Shown here: piece by piece, positions 1-11,397 of the stretch
How positions within the stretch are numbered: position 1 is the stretch's first letter
Layout: every line of letters starts with the position of its first letter
NCBI RefSeq assembly: GCF_029933015.1
Contig: NZ_JAOZOZ010000007.1
Span: 1 to 25,828 of the forward strand
Reading direction: 5' to 3'
Source of the DNA: Hydrogenimonas sp.
GTDB taxonomy: Bacteria; Campylobacterota; Campylobacteria; Campylobacterales; Hydrogenimonadaceae
DNA length: 25,828 nt
The notes under the pieces: model-generated
What the model was told of the DNA's origin: nothing
Database searches by the model: none
The model's input: the letters and a program-made list of their open reading frames with translations, nothing else
Translations under genes and position numbers: made by a program

Positions 1-3000
1 ATCTGCCACGTTTCGCTCAGCTTAATGCCGTAATCCTCCGGCTTCAGAAGCCTGAAAATGGGGCCGTTGAGCTCCAGGTCCGGGCAGGCGGGGTATCCGG
101 GTGAGTAGCGCGCACCCCGGTAACCCCGCATCTTGACGTCCCGCAGCGTGTGGCCCTCGTTTTCGGCGATGCCCAGATCGAGACGGATCTGCTTGTGTGC
201 CACCTCCGCCAGGGCTTCGGCCAGCTCCACGCCGAGGCCGTGGACCAGGTAGTATTCGTGAAACTTCCCTTCGTCGTAGAGTTTTCGCTCGTACTCGCTG
301 ATGCGGCTTCCGGCGCTGACGGTCGTGAAAGCCACCACGTCGTGGCGGTCGCGATGGAAGTAGTCGGCCAGGCATCGCCACGGCTTTTTGTGCTGTCTGG
401 GAAAGGTCATCTGCTCCTTGGCCCGCCCCATCACGTACTCCAGAGGCTCCCTGTCGGCGTCTTCATCGCGGTGCCACCCTTCGCTCTCGTCGAAGATCAG
501 CAGTGTCGTGTCGTCACTGCGGCAGGGGTAGTAGCCGTAGATGATCGTCGGATCGAAGAGCCCCTCTTCCAGAAATTGCCGTTTCAATCGCTCGTAGGCG
601 GGCCAGACCACCTCCTCGAGTTGCTTTTCGTAGGCCTCTTTGGTCATTCCCTTGCTGCGGTAGCCCCACCGCTGCTTGAAGAGCATCCGGTGGTTGAGCC
701 ACTCGAAGGCGATGGCGGGGTCGAAATCGGCTTTCGTCATGACGCGCCGTCCCCAGAAAGGGGGAATGGGGATGCGCACGTCACGCGAAGGCATCGGGAT
801 CTCCTCGAAAGGAGGGATGACCACCTCTTTTTTCTCTTTGACGACGACCGTCTCCTCCTCATCGTTCATATCCCCCGCCAGGCGGGTGTCGAAGTTGCCC
901 TCCTCGATGCGCCCCATCGCCACGACGCCGTCGAAGGCGTCCCTGCAGTAGAAGATCGGCCCGTCGTAGATGGGGCGGCAGTAATCGTCGACGAACCCTT
1001 TGGTCAGCGCCGCGCCTCCCATCAGCACCGGAATGTCGAGCCCCTTTTGCTTCATCACTTCCAGATTCTCTTTCATCACCTGGGTCGATTTGACCAGCAG
1101 GCCCGAAAAACCGATGGCGTCGGCCTTGTGCTCTTCTGCCGCTTTGAAGAACTCCTCGATCTCCACCTTGATGCCCAGGTTGATCACCTTGAAGCCGTTG
1201 TTGGAGAGGATGATGTCGACCAGGTTCTTTCCGACGTCGTGTACGTCGCCTTTGACGGTCCCCAGCACCAGCGTCGTGTCGCTCGCCTTCTCCTTTTTTG
1301 GCAGATAGGGCTGCAGATGATCCACCGCCGCCTTCATCGTCTCGGCACTCTGGAGCACGAAGGGCAGCTGCATCTGGCCGCTGCCGAAAAGCTCACCCAC
1401 CACTTTCATCGCGTCGATCAGAATCTCGTTGACGATCTTTTCGGGAGGGATACGGTGGCGTACCTCCTCCACCAGCGGTATCATCCGCTCCTTGTCCCCG
1501 TCGAGCAGCAGTTTGTGGATCTTCTCCTCGTCGCTCATCTTCAGATAGGCTTCGTCCTCGGCCCCCTGGTCCACCGCCTCCTTCTTGCTGAAGTGCTCGA
1601 TGAAGCGAAAGAGCGGATCCCCCTCCTCCCGCCGGTCGAAGAGCAGATCCTCGCACACTTTCCTGTCCTCTTCGCTGATCTTGTTCATCGGGATGATATG
1701 TTTGACGTTGATGATCACCGAGGTGAGCCCCGCTTCCAGACAGTGGTGCAGAAAGACCGAGTTGAGATAGGGTCGGGCATCCTTGTCGAGGCCGAAGGAG
1801 ATGTTCGAAAGCCCCAGGGTCGTCCCCACTTCCGGATGACGGCGCCTGAGCTCACGGATCGCCTCGATCGTCTGCACCGCCGCGTCCCTGTACTCCTCGT
1901 CACCCGAACCCACCGTGAAGGTCAGCACGTCGAAGACCAGGTCCTCGGGCTTCATGCCGTGCTTTTTCGTGGCCAGTTCATAGATACGCTCGGCCACTTC
2001 GAGCTTCCGTTCGACCGTCTTGGCCATCCCCTTTTCGTCGATCGTCAGACAGACCAGAGAGGTGCCGTAGCGCCGGGCCAGACGACAGACCGCGTCGAAC
2101 TTCTCGATCCCGTCTTCGAGGTTGACCGAGTTGATGATCGGTTTGCCCCCGATGCACTTGAGCGCCGTCTCCAGCGCTTTGGTCTGGGTCGAGTCGGGCA
2201 TGAGCGGCAGGGGGATCTTCTGGGCGTAGAGGCTCATCACCTCCCGCATATCCTTCGTCTCGTCCCTTCCGGCGAAACCGACGGAGACGTCGAGCACATG
2301 GGCGCCCGCCCGCACCTGCTGCTGCCCCACGGTCAGGGTCCCTTCGTAGTCTTCGGCCAGCAGAAGCTCCCGAAACGCCTTCGATCCCGTGGCGTTGGCC
2401 CGCTCGCCGATCAGCAGCGGCGGCGGATCCTGCATCAGCGTCACACTGTTGAAAAGCGACGCCAGGGAGGTCGGATGGCTTCCCGTCGCTTTTTTCGGCA
2501 CGATCCCCTCCACGGCGTCGGCCAGGGCTTTGATATGCTGGGGCGTGGTGCCGCAGCAGCCCCCCAGAAAGGTGACACCGTCGTACTTCGTGAAACCCTT
2601 CTGGAGTCTGGCGAACTCTTCGGGTCCCATCGGGTAGTAGGTGTAGCCGCCGCGGTTTTGGGGCAGTCCCGCGTTGGCGTGGACCGAAATGGGTTTATGC
2701 CACACTTCGCTGAGGGTCTTGACATGCTTTTCGACCTGCTCGGGGCCGGTGCCGCAGTTGAACCCCAAAGAGAGGATCTCGAAGGGCTCCATGATCGTGG
2801 CGATCGTCGCCGCGTCGGTGCCGATGAGCATCGAGCCGCTCAGCTCGATCGTGACCGAAACCATGACGGGGATCTGCACTCCTTTCTCTTCGGCGGCGTC
2901 GGTGCAGGCGTGCAGCGCCGCTTTGATCTGAAGCGGATCCTGGCAGGTCTCCAGCAAAAAGATGTCCACACCCCCGTCGATCATCCCCTCGGCCATCGTT

Positions 3001-3428
3001 CTGTAGCCGGCATACATCTCGTCGTAGGTGATGTGCCCCAGGGAGGGAAGCTTCGTCCCCGGGCCGATCGACCCCAGACAGAAGCGGGGTTTGTCGGGCG
3101 TGCTGTACGCTTCGCAGACCGATTTGACCAGTTCACACCCTTTTTTGCTCAGTTCATAGGCCCTCTCTCCCAGTCCGTACTCGTCTAGCACCCACTCCAT
3201 CGAGCCGAAAGTGTTGCTCTTGATCAGGTCCGCCCCCGCCATCGCGTAACGCTCGTGGATGCGCCGGATCAGATCGGGTGCCGTGGCGTTGAGGAGCTCG
3301 TTGCACCCCTCTTTGCCTTCCCACGCCTCGTCGGGAATCTCCATGCTCTGGATCTGGGTTCCCATCGCCCCGTCGATGATAATGATTTTTTTCTGTATCA
3401 ATTCGGTTATCTTATAATTGCTGTCCAC
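1..3428 (-). CDS. metH: Cobalamin-dependent methionine synthase, C-terminus cut by window edge
   Basis: MetH transfers the methyl group of 5-methyltetrahydrofolate to homocysteine through cob(I)alamin, making methionine and free folate in the cytoplasm. About 1142 codons are present. Domains in order: homocysteine/zinc domain (start motif DGAMGTQ; zinc ligands Cys225, Cys291 and Cys292 in NCGTG and GGCCGTTP), pterin-binding domain (about 365-625), B12 cap, and B12 domain with DVHDVG at nt 1230-1247, whose His730 is the cobalt ligand. Last is the AdoMet reactivation domain with RYSPGYPACPD close to the edge, so little is missing. I chose the GTG at 3428 because GAGG lies 7 nt upstream and the first ATG in that stretch is out of frame and quickly stopped. 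It is divergent from the PAS gene. The family call is essentially certain; the start codon is less so. Confidence 0.97.
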   Translation of the reverse strand, partial: MDSNYKITELIQKKIIIIDGAMGTQIQSMEIPDEAWEGKEGCNELLNATAPDLIRRIHERYAMAGADLIKSNTFGSMEWVLDEYGLGERAYELSKKGCELVKSVCEAYSTPDKPRFCLGSIGPGTKLPSLGHITYDEMYAGYRTMAEGMIDGGVDIFLLETCQDPLQIKAALHACTDAAEEKGVQIPVMVSVTIELSGSMLIGTDAATIATIMEPFEILSLGFNCGTGPEQVEKHVKTLSEVWHKPISVHANAGLPQNRGGYTYYPMGPEEFARLQKGFTKYDGVTFLGGCCGTTPQHIKALADAVEGIVPKKATGSHPTSLASLFNSVTLMQDPPPLLIGERANATGSKAFRELLLAEDYEGTLTVGQQQVRAGAHVLDVSVGFAGRDETKDMREVMSLYAQKIPLPLMPDSTQTKALETALKCIGGKPIINSVNLEDGIEKFDAVCRLARRYGTSLVCLTIDEKGMAKTVERKLEVAERIYELATKKHGMKPEDLVFDVLTFTVGSGDEEYRDAAVQTIEAIRELRRRHPEVGTTLGLSNISFGLDKDARPYLNSVFLHHCLEAGLTSVIINVKHIIPMNKISEEDRKVCEDLLFDRREEGDPLFRFIEHFSKKEAVDQGAEDEAYLKMSDEEKIHKLLLDGDKERMIPLVEEVRHRIPPEKIVNEILIDAMKVVGELFGSGQMQLPFVLQSAETMKAAVDHLQPYLPKKEKASDTTLVLGTVKGDVHDVGKNLVDIILSNNGFKVINLGIKVEIEEFFKAAEEHKADAIGFSGLLVKSTQVMKENLEVMKQKGLDIPVLMGGAALTKGFVDDYCRPIYDGPIFYCRDAFDGVVAMGRIEEGNFDTRLAGDMNDEEETVVVKEKKEVVIPPFEEIPMPSRDVRIPIPPFWGRRVMTKADFDPAIAFEWLNHRMLFKQRWGYRSKGMTKEAYEKQLEEVVWPAYERLKRQFLEEGLFDPTIIYGYYPCRSDDTTLLIFDESEGWHRDEDADREPLEYVMGRAKEQMTFPRQHKKPWRCLADYFHRDRHDVVAFTTVSAGSRISEYERKLYDEGKFHEYYLVHGLGVELAEALAEVAHKQIRLDLGIAENEGHTLRDVKMRGYRGARYSPGYPACPDLELNGPIFRLLKPEDYGIKLSETWQ

Positions 3429-3467
3429 TTTCCATCCTCAAAAAATCCGGAAATTCGCCGATATTTC

Positions 3468-3483
3468 AAACGTCATAAACGTC
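3468..3483. repeat. Short direct repeat AAACGTC x2, possible operator
   Basis: AAACGTC occurs at 3468-3474 and again at 3477-3483, a 9-bp period, in the gap between divergent metH and the PAS gene and just upstream of the PAS -35 box. The spacing and position would suit a regulator-binding site, but two 7-bp copies can arise by chance and no regulator is implied by the sequence. Confidence 0.25.
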
Positions 3484-3492
3484 CATTGCTTC

Positions 3493-3521
3493 CTGACATT
3501 TTACAGTCCGGTTGCTATGAT
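3493..3521 (+). promoter_or_regulatory. Sigma-70-type promoter for the PAS gene
   Basis: CTGACA (3493-3498) is followed by exactly 17 bp and TATGAT (3516-3521). This is the best -35/-10 pair in the window. It predicts a transcript start near 3528, which leaves room for the AAGG ribosome site at 3542-3545 ahead of the ATG at 3554. Confidence 0.6.
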
Positions 3522-3553
3522 TTGAATAATCTTTCATGACTAAGGTTCATTGT

Positions 3554-4006
3554 ATGGGAAAAACGATCAAAAACATCAAAACCGGTCAATCCATCACCAA
3601 GCCAGATCCGGTCAATCAGGAGGTACTCTTCGACGGCGGCGTCATGATCACCGAAACCGACACCGCCGGCATCATCGTCTACGCCAACCGAAAATTTCGG
3701 GAGATGACCGGATATACGAAAGAGGAGCTCGTCGGCTCGCCCCACAACATCAACCGCCACCCCGACATGCCGAAAGCCGCTTTCGCGAAGATGTGGGAGA
3801 CGATCAAACGGGGCGAAATGTGGGAAGGGTATGTCAAAAACATGCGCAAAGACGGCAAATACTACTGGGTCATCGTCTGGATCAAACCCAAATTCGACAA
3901 GGAAGGCAATATCGTAGGCTATATCGCGGGCAGAAAAGTTCCCGACCGGCACATGATCAAAACGGTGGAAAAAGACTACAGAGCGATGCTCGAGCAGGAA
4001 AAATAG
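3554..4006 (+). CDS. Single-PAS-domain energy-taxis sensor, Aer/CetB-like
   Basis: The 150-residue soluble protein is almost entirely one PAS domain (about 25-130). It carries the Aer-type signature RHPDMP at residues 68-73; in E. coli Aer the matching Arg, His and Asp are needed for FAD binding. The following stretch VKNMRKDGKYYW is also typical of the Aer and CetB/CetC family, in which a PAS protein senses redox state and passes the signal to a separate chemoreceptor. No HAMP or methyl-accepting domain is fused, and none is encoded nearby. I start at 3554 because AAGG sits 8 nt upstream; an in-frame ATG at 3536 lies only about 8 nt past the predicted transcript start and has no ribosome site. 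FAD binding and the taxis role are inferred from the family. Confidence 0.85.
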   Translation: MGKTIKNIKTGQSITKPDPVNQEVLFDGGVMITETDTAGIIVYANRKFREMTGYTKEELVGSPHNINRHPDMPKAAFAKMWETIKRGEMWEGYVKNMRKDGKYYWVIVWIKPKFDKEGNIVGYIAGRKVPDRHMIKTVEKDYRAMLEQEK

Positions 4007-4025
4007 GCTCTTGGGACCTATTTTT
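3999..4025. terminator. Bidirectional hairpin terminator between convergent genes
   Basis: A perfect 9-bp stem, AAAAATAGG (3999-4007) with CCTATTTTT (4017-4025), encloses a 9-nt loop. A-runs on one side and T-runs on the other give a U-tract in either direction. Both stop codons (TAG at 4004-4006 on plus, TAG at 4018-4020 on minus) lie inside the stem. Only two G-C pairs support it, so its strength is uncertain. Confidence 0.6.
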
Positions 4026-4470
4026 TCACTCTCCTCGTGACAGGATATCTGAGAGTGATCTTTTTACCCGGCACGATGACGTAGTCGTATCCTCTGCCGG
4101 TGTAGAGAATCGTGGCGTCTTTGATCACGACATTTCTGAACTGATAGTCGACATGCTCTTTGGAAAAGAGCGCCCTGCCTATCTGCTCTCCGAAGCTTGG
4201 AATCCATGGAATGAAGGCGATCAGAAACGAAAGAATATAGAAAGCGACCTTCTCCTTCGTCTTATTCTCGACGAGAAAAACGGTACCGTAGAGCAGAATA
4301 CCCAGAGGCCAAAGCCACCAGAACTGGGAATCGGAAAAGAATTCGTTGTAGAAAACGGGAATGGTGTGGGCTTCGATGTAGTTGACGAAAAGACCCGCAT
4401 AGAAGAGAAAGTCGAAGGCGAGCCAGAAGAGCAGGCCGAAAAAAATGATCGTAAAGAGGCGGACCATCAT
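4018..4470 (-). CDS. Three-helix inner-membrane protein of unknown function
   Basis: The 150-residue protein has three predicted transmembrane helices (about 4-28, 48-67 and 73-91), rich in Phe, Trp and Leu. A roughly 55-residue basic C-terminal soluble tail contains YVIVPGKKITLRYP and ends in a cluster of Arg and Lys. I do not recognise a named family and assign no function. Its ATG overlaps the TGA of the upstream Sua5-like gene (ATGA), so translation is probably coupled and it is the last gene of the carB transcript. The transcript would end in the shared hairpin at 3999-4025. The overlap and the length make a real gene very likely. Confidence 0.8.
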   Translation of the reverse strand: MMVRLFTIIFFGLLFWLAFDFLFYAGLFVNYIEAHTIPVFYNEFFSDSQFWWLWPLGILLYGTVFLVENKTKEKVAFYILSFLIAFIPWIPSFGEQIGRALFSKEHVDYQFRNVVIKDATILYTGRGYDYVIVPGKKITLRYPVTRRVKK

Positions 4471-4903
4471 CGTTTCTTCACCTTTCCGGTTCTATAAAGC
4501 TGCCAGATATGCGACGGCATCCTGTCGGAGAACCCTTCTTTAGATTCTACCACAACATCACACATTTTTTTCGCATACGTCTCGTCGAAAGGCTTGCCGT
4601 GGGGGTTGGCGGAGGTGGTGAAACACCATCCGAACTTTTCGACGAACTCGCGATGCGAATCCTGAACGACCCGAAAAGAGTTTCCGTTGGGAAGGATGAA
4701 AGAGGTTTTGCGGCTGCGTCTGACGAACCTTCGGTGTGTCAGGGGCACACGTCCCATCCGGCGAATATCGGCAAATCGGCTCAGCGCCCGCAGAAAAGGT
4801 TTTTCGGGAGGTCTCCCTTTGATTTCGGCGAGCCTGTCGGCGGAACAGGAGAGAAATCCCGCCGTCGTATCGGTCTGGACCAGATAGACGAAATCGCGCC
4901 GCA

Positions 4904-4904
<1 letters not shown>
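4467..4904 (-). CDS. Short Sua5/YciO/YrdC-family protein
   Basis: The 145-residue protein starts with VYLVQTDTTAGF and continues with EIKGRPPEKPFL, matching the nucleotide-binding start of the Sua5/TsaC fold (consensus PTDTVYGL...KGRP..KPL). SRKTSFILP and TTSANPHGKP match the later core motifs. Family members that make threonylcarbamoyl-AMP for tRNA t6A are usually longer than 180 residues, so this is a compact version and may be a paralogue rather than the essential TsaC. The ATG at 4904 overlaps the carB stop as TGATG; a GTG three bases upstream (4907) is an alternative start. It is translationally coupled to carB and to the membrane-protein gene after it. The fold is likely; the exact activity is unknown. 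Confidence 0.8.
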
Positions 4905-8179
<3,275 letters not shown>

Positions 8180-8208
8180 GAAGAGGCTCTCCTCATTGAA
8201 ATTTTTTT

Positions 8209-8214
8209 ATTTTA
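8209..8214 (-). promoter_or_regulatory. Possible -10 element for carB
   Basis: TAAAAT on the minus strand lies about 30 bp upstream of the carB ATG in an A/T-rich stretch, with room for the AGGAG ribosome site. No convincing -35 is present, as with most promoters in this window. Confidence 0.35.
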
Positions 8215-8244
8215 CAAAAAAAGCTCTTAAGAAGGGGTAATTTG

Positions 8245-8286
8245 TGGTTGGTCGATGGTCGATAGTTTATGGTCTATTGTTGATGA
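8245..8286. repeat. Tandem heptamer array, TCGATGG family
   Basis: Six consecutive 7-mers in the mreC-carB gap share the form T(C/T)(G/T)AT(G/A)G: TGGTTGG, TCGATGG, TCGATAG, TTTATGG, TCTATTG and TTGATGA. The consensus differs from the neighbouring array and is not complementary to it, so the pair does not form a hairpin. Confidence 0.7.
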
Positions 8287-8309
8287 GGGAGGTTTTCAGC
8301 CAAACTATC

Positions 8310-8379
8310 CGTTCACCGTTCACTCTTTACCGTTTCCCGTTTTCTCTTCACAGTTTCCCGTTCACCCTTAACCGTTCCC
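8310..8379. repeat. Tandem heptamer array, CGTTCAC family, at the mreC 3' end
   Basis: Ten consecutive 7-mers (consensus CGTT(C/T)(A/C)C, for instance CGTTCAC at 8310, 8317 and 8359) run from the mreC stop codon into its coding sequence; weaker units may extend to 8393. On the mreC strand three units equal 21 bp, so the array is read as a basic heptapeptide of the form xTVKxxR repeated three times. Confidence 0.85.
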
Positions 8380-9149
8380 TCCGTTTCCTGCCTCCCCACG
8401 ATCCAGACGTAGTCGGGATGGAGCGTATCGCCGTACAGAAGGATTTCGGCGTTTTTGAACCCCTGCATGTTGCGTATGGAAAGGACCTTTCCGACGGGTA
8501 TGCCGATGGGAAAGATTCTGTCCAATCCGCTCGTGAAAACCCGGTCGCCCGGAGCGAGCCGCATCCATTCGGGGATGTATTTGACCACCATATGCTTCGG
8601 ATCTTTTCCCATCGCGATGCCCGGTGCCCTGTTTTTTCCGATATAGACGGCGAAATTACAGGCTTTGTCCCCCGCCAGAATCATAAGAGGACGCCGTTTC
8701 TCCTCGACCACGATCCCCACGGCGAAACCGCCCCTGATAACCCCGTAGTTTTTCAGAGGATTGTAGTCGGGAAAATCCTCCAGCCAGAGCTGCTGGAAAT
8801 TGCCCAGAAGCGCGTATCCCTTGACCCGCACCGCTTCGACCGTCGCGTTGACATCGGGTCTGGGATCGAGCGCCTCTTTCATCGCCTGATATTTTCGGAT
8901 GTCACTTCGACACAGGATGAGATTTTTTTCGAGATTTTGGACTTTTCTGTTCAGTGTGTCGATCGTATCCGCCTGCATCCAATGGCGTTGCACTCCTTCT
9001 TCGATACTTTTCCTCAGATCGAAATAGGCTGTCTGGATGGTGGATGTGAAAGCGGTGAAGAAGTCTCGGATGGCGGGACTGTAGAGGATCAGAATCCCTA
9101 CGATTCCCGCCAGAATGAAGAACGGAACTTTTCCGTAGAATCTATTCAT
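8313..9149 (-). CDS. mreC: Rod shape-determining protein MreC with repeat-derived tail
   Basis: MreC is an inner-membrane protein whose periplasmic part scaffolds the elongasome (MreB, MreD, PBP2, RodA). The 278-residue product has one transmembrane helix at about 9-25, a coiled coil at about 55-95, and the beta-rich MreC core (for example RLAPGDRVFTSGLDRIFPIGIPVGKV). Its ATG overlaps the mreB stop by 8 bp. The last ~21 residues are strongly basic and consist of three copies of a heptapeptide encoded by the heptamer array; family proteins usually end close to the preceding YVWIVG, so the tail looks like a recent addition by repeat growth. No mreD follows directly. The identity is secure from sequence and position; any function of the tail is unknown. 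Confidence 0.93.
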   Translation of the reverse strand: MNRFYGKVPFFILAGIVGILILYSPAIRDFFTAFTSTIQTAYFDLRKSIEEGVQRHWMQADTIDTLNRKVQNLEKNLILCRSDIRKYQAMKEALDPRPDVNATVEAVRVKGYALLGNFQQLWLEDFPDYNPLKNYGVIRGGFAVGIVVEEKRRPLMILAGDKACNFAVYIGKNRAPGIAMGKDPKHMVVKYIPEWMRLAPGDRVFTSGLDRIFPIGIPVGKVLSIRNMQGFKNAEILLYGDTLHPDYVWIVGRQETEGTVKGERETVKRKRETVKSER

Positions 9150-10176
9150 ACGAGAGTTGCTGGAGCAGATTGATCTCTTCCAGTGCGCGTCCGGTTCCTT
9201 TCGCTACGGCCAGCAGCGGCTCCTCCGCCACGTAGACGGGGAGTTTGACGATATCGGAGAGATATTTGTCCAGCATACGGATCAGAGCGCCGCCTCCGGT
9301 CAGTACGATACCGTTTTCCACGATATCGCCGGCCAGATCGGGCGGTGTCTGCTCGAGAATGTCCTTGAGCGCTTCGCCGATTTCGCGCAGCGGCTCTCTC
9401 ATCGCCTCCCTGGCGTCTTCGCTGGTCAGTTCGATGGAGTTGAGCAGACCGCTCACCTGGTCCCGGCCGTTGATCGTCATGGTCCGCTCTTCCGTAAGCG
9501 GCAGGGCGCTTCCCACTTCGATCTTGATCTCCTCCGCGACGCGGTCGCCGATGAGAAGGTTGTATTTGCGTTTGACGTAGTCGGCGATCGCCTGGTCGAT
9601 CTTGTCCCCGGCGGTGCGGATCGACTTGGAGATGACCAGACCGCCGAGAGAGACGACACCGATCTCGGTGGTACCGCCGCCGATATCGACGACCAGATTG
9701 CCGTGGGGTTCCTTGACGGGCAGGCCCGCCCCGATCGCCGCGGCCATCGGCTCCTCGATCAGGAAGACTTCACGCGCGCCCGCACTCAGCGCCGATTCGC
9801 GTACCGCTTTGCGCTCCACCTGGGTCAGGCCGAAAGGGACACAGACGATGATCCTCGGACGGATGAAAGTCTTGCGATGGTGCGCCTTTTCGATGAAATA
9901 GCGGATCATCTTCTCGGTGATGTCGAAATCGGCGATGACGCCGTCTTTCATCGGCCTGACGGCCCGGATGTTGCCCGGTGTCTTGCCCACCATCTCCTTC
10001 GCCTCGTGCCCGACGGCCAGAACCTTTTCGTGTCCCGTCTTGTCGCTCTGGATCGCCACGACGGAGGGCTCGTTGATGATGATCCCCTCCCCTTTGACCA
10101 GGACCAGCGTGTTGGCGGTCCCCAGGTCGATGGCCATATCGTTGGAAAAAACACCTATCAGTTTGTCGAGAAACAT
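9142..10176 (-). CDS. mreB: Rod shape-determining actin homologue MreB
   Basis: MreB polymerises into membrane-associated filaments that guide lateral cell-wall synthesis, so the cell is probably a rod, spiral or vibrio. The 344-residue length is typical. Visible motifs are the first phosphate loop DLGTANTLV (17-25), the second phosphate loop DIGGGTTEIG (about 165) and VLTGGGALI in the adenosine region. EEPMAAAIGAG is also characteristic. The ATG directly follows the clpX stop (TAAATG) and the end overlaps mreC by 8 bp, so it is transcribed and translated in series with both. Nothing is unusual in the protein. Confidence 0.98.
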   Translation of the reverse strand: MFLDKLIGVFSNDMAIDLGTANTLVLVKGEGIIINEPSVVAIQSDKTGHEKVLAVGHEAKEMVGKTPGNIRAVRPMKDGVIADFDITEKMIRYFIEKAHHRKTFIRPRIIVCVPFGLTQVERKAVRESALSAGAREVFLIEEPMAAAIGAGLPVKEPHGNLVVDIGGGTTEIGVVSLGGLVISKSIRTAGDKIDQAIADYVKRKYNLLIGDRVAEEIKIEVGSALPLTEERTMTINGRDQVSGLLNSIELTSEDAREAMREPLREIGEALKDILEQTPPDLAGDIVENGIVLTGGGALIRMLDKYLSDIVKLPVYVAEEPLLAVAKGTGRALEEINLLQQLSYE

Positions 10177-11397
10177 TTACGCGCTCTTTTTGCTTTTTTT
10201 GATACGAAGCGGCTCGGCTCCGTTTTTGACCACATCTTCGGTAATGACGATTTCGTAGCCTTCGAACTCCGGAAGGTCGTACATGATGTCGACCATCACC
10301 TCTTCGATGATCGAACGCAGACCGCGGGCGCCCGTCTTGCGCTGGATCGCCAGTTCGGCGATCGCTTCCAGGGCCGCCTTTTCGAAGGTGAGCTCCACAT
10401 CGTCGATGGCGAAAAGTTTCCTGTACTGTTTGACCAGGGCGTTTTTCGGCTCGGTCAGGATGCGGACCATATCCTCTTTCGTGATCTCGTTGAGGGTGGC
10501 CAGTACGTGCAGACGGCCGATCAGTTCGGGAATGAGCCCGTAGGCGACGAGGTCGTCGGCTTCCACGTAGCTGAGTACCGCTTCGTCGTCCTGTTTGGAG
10601 CGCTTCTCCTGATTGAATCCCAGCACGTTGCCTCCCAGGCGGCGCTTGATGATGTCGGCGAGTCCGTCGAACGCACCGCCGCAGACGAAGAGGATGTTCG
10701 ACGTGTCGATCTGGATGAAATCCTGATTGGGATGTTTTCTTCCCCCTTTGGGCGGGATGTTGACGATGCTTCCTTCGATGATCTTCAAAAGCGCCTGCTG
10801 GACCCCTTCGCCGGAGACGTCTCTGGTGATGGAGCGGTTTTCGCTCAGACGCGAAATCTTGTCCACCTCGTCGATGAAGACGATCCCCTGCTCCGCCTTT
10901 TTGACGTCACCGTCGGCCGCCTGCAGCAGCCGTGTCAGAATGTTTTCGACATCCTCTCCCACATAGCCCGCTTCCGTCAGGCTCGTGGCGTCGGCGATGG
11001 CGATGGGCACGTCGAGGAATTTCGCGATGGACTGGGCCATCAGCGTCTTTCCGCTTCCCGTGGGTCCGATCAGAAGAACGTTCGATTTGGCGATCTCCGT
11101 ATCGTCGTCCTCGAGCAGTTTCTGTTTGAAGATCCTCTTGTAGTGGTTGTAGACCGCGACGGAGAGAATGCGCTTCGCACGCTCCTGTCCGATGACGTAC
11201 TGGTCCAGTGCCGCCTTGAGCTCTTTGGGTGTCAAAAGCTCTCTGTCGACCGCTTCGCCCTCCTCTTCGACTTCGCCGAATAGAATCTTGTAGGCGGATA
11301 CGACACAGTTTTTACAGATATAGACATTGTTTCCCGCCAGCAGCGGATTTTCCACACTCTCGTGTGCGCCACAGAAACTGCAACTTCTATTGGTCAT
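10177..11397 (-). CDS. clpX: ATP-dependent Clp protease ATPase subunit ClpX
   Basis: ClpX unfolds tagged substrates and feeds them to ClpP. The 406-residue protein has the N-terminal zinc-binding domain (Cys6, Cys9, Cys28, Cys31), Walker A GPTGSGKT (111-118), Walker B IVFIDEVDK (172-180) and the pore-2 loop RKH (about 220-222). The ClpP-docking loop reads LGF (about 259-261) instead of the usual IGF, a conservative change. The start overlaps the end of lpxA by 11 bp. clpP is not in the window. Its place between lipid A and shape genes follows the arrangement I associate with Campylobacterota rather than a shared pathway. Confidence 0.98.
   Translation of the reverse strand: MTNRSCSFCGAHESVENPLLAGNNVYICKNCVVSAYKILFGEVEEEGEAVDRELLTPKELKAALDQYVIGQERAKRILSVAVYNHYKRIFKQKLLEDDDTEIAKSNVLLIGPTGSGKTLMAQSIAKFLDVPIAIADATSLTEAGYVGEDVENILTRLLQAADGDVKKAEQGIVFIDEVDKISRLSENRSITRDVSGEGVQQALLKIIEGSIVNIPPKGGRKHPNQDFIQIDTSNILFVCGGAFDGLADIIKRRLGGNVLGFNQEKRSKQDDEAVLSYVEADDLVAYGLIPELIGRLHVLATLNEITKEDMVRILTEPKNALVKQYRKLFAIDDVELTFEKAALEAIAELAIQRKTGARGLRSIIEEVMVDIMYDLPEFEGYEIVITEDVVKNGAEPLRIKKSKKSA

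Noticed and set aside
150..3188. Long plus-strand open frame opposite metH (over 1000 codons)
   Set aside because: It is the antisense of metH; the translation is rich in His, Asp, Arg and Val with no domain, as expected opposite a GC-rich gene.
3429..3553. Riboswitch (SAM or cobalamin) ahead of metH
   Set aside because: The gap is short and shared with a divergent promoter, and I found no conserved B12-box or SAM-aptamer pattern.
8215..8240. Terminator for mreC at the CTTAAG palindrome with a following T-run
   Set aside because: The palindrome is only 8 bp with no loop space, so it cannot form a proper hairpin.
9157..11283. Long plus-strand open frame opposite mreB and clpX
   Set aside because: It spans two real genes on the other strand and encodes low-complexity sequence with no motif.
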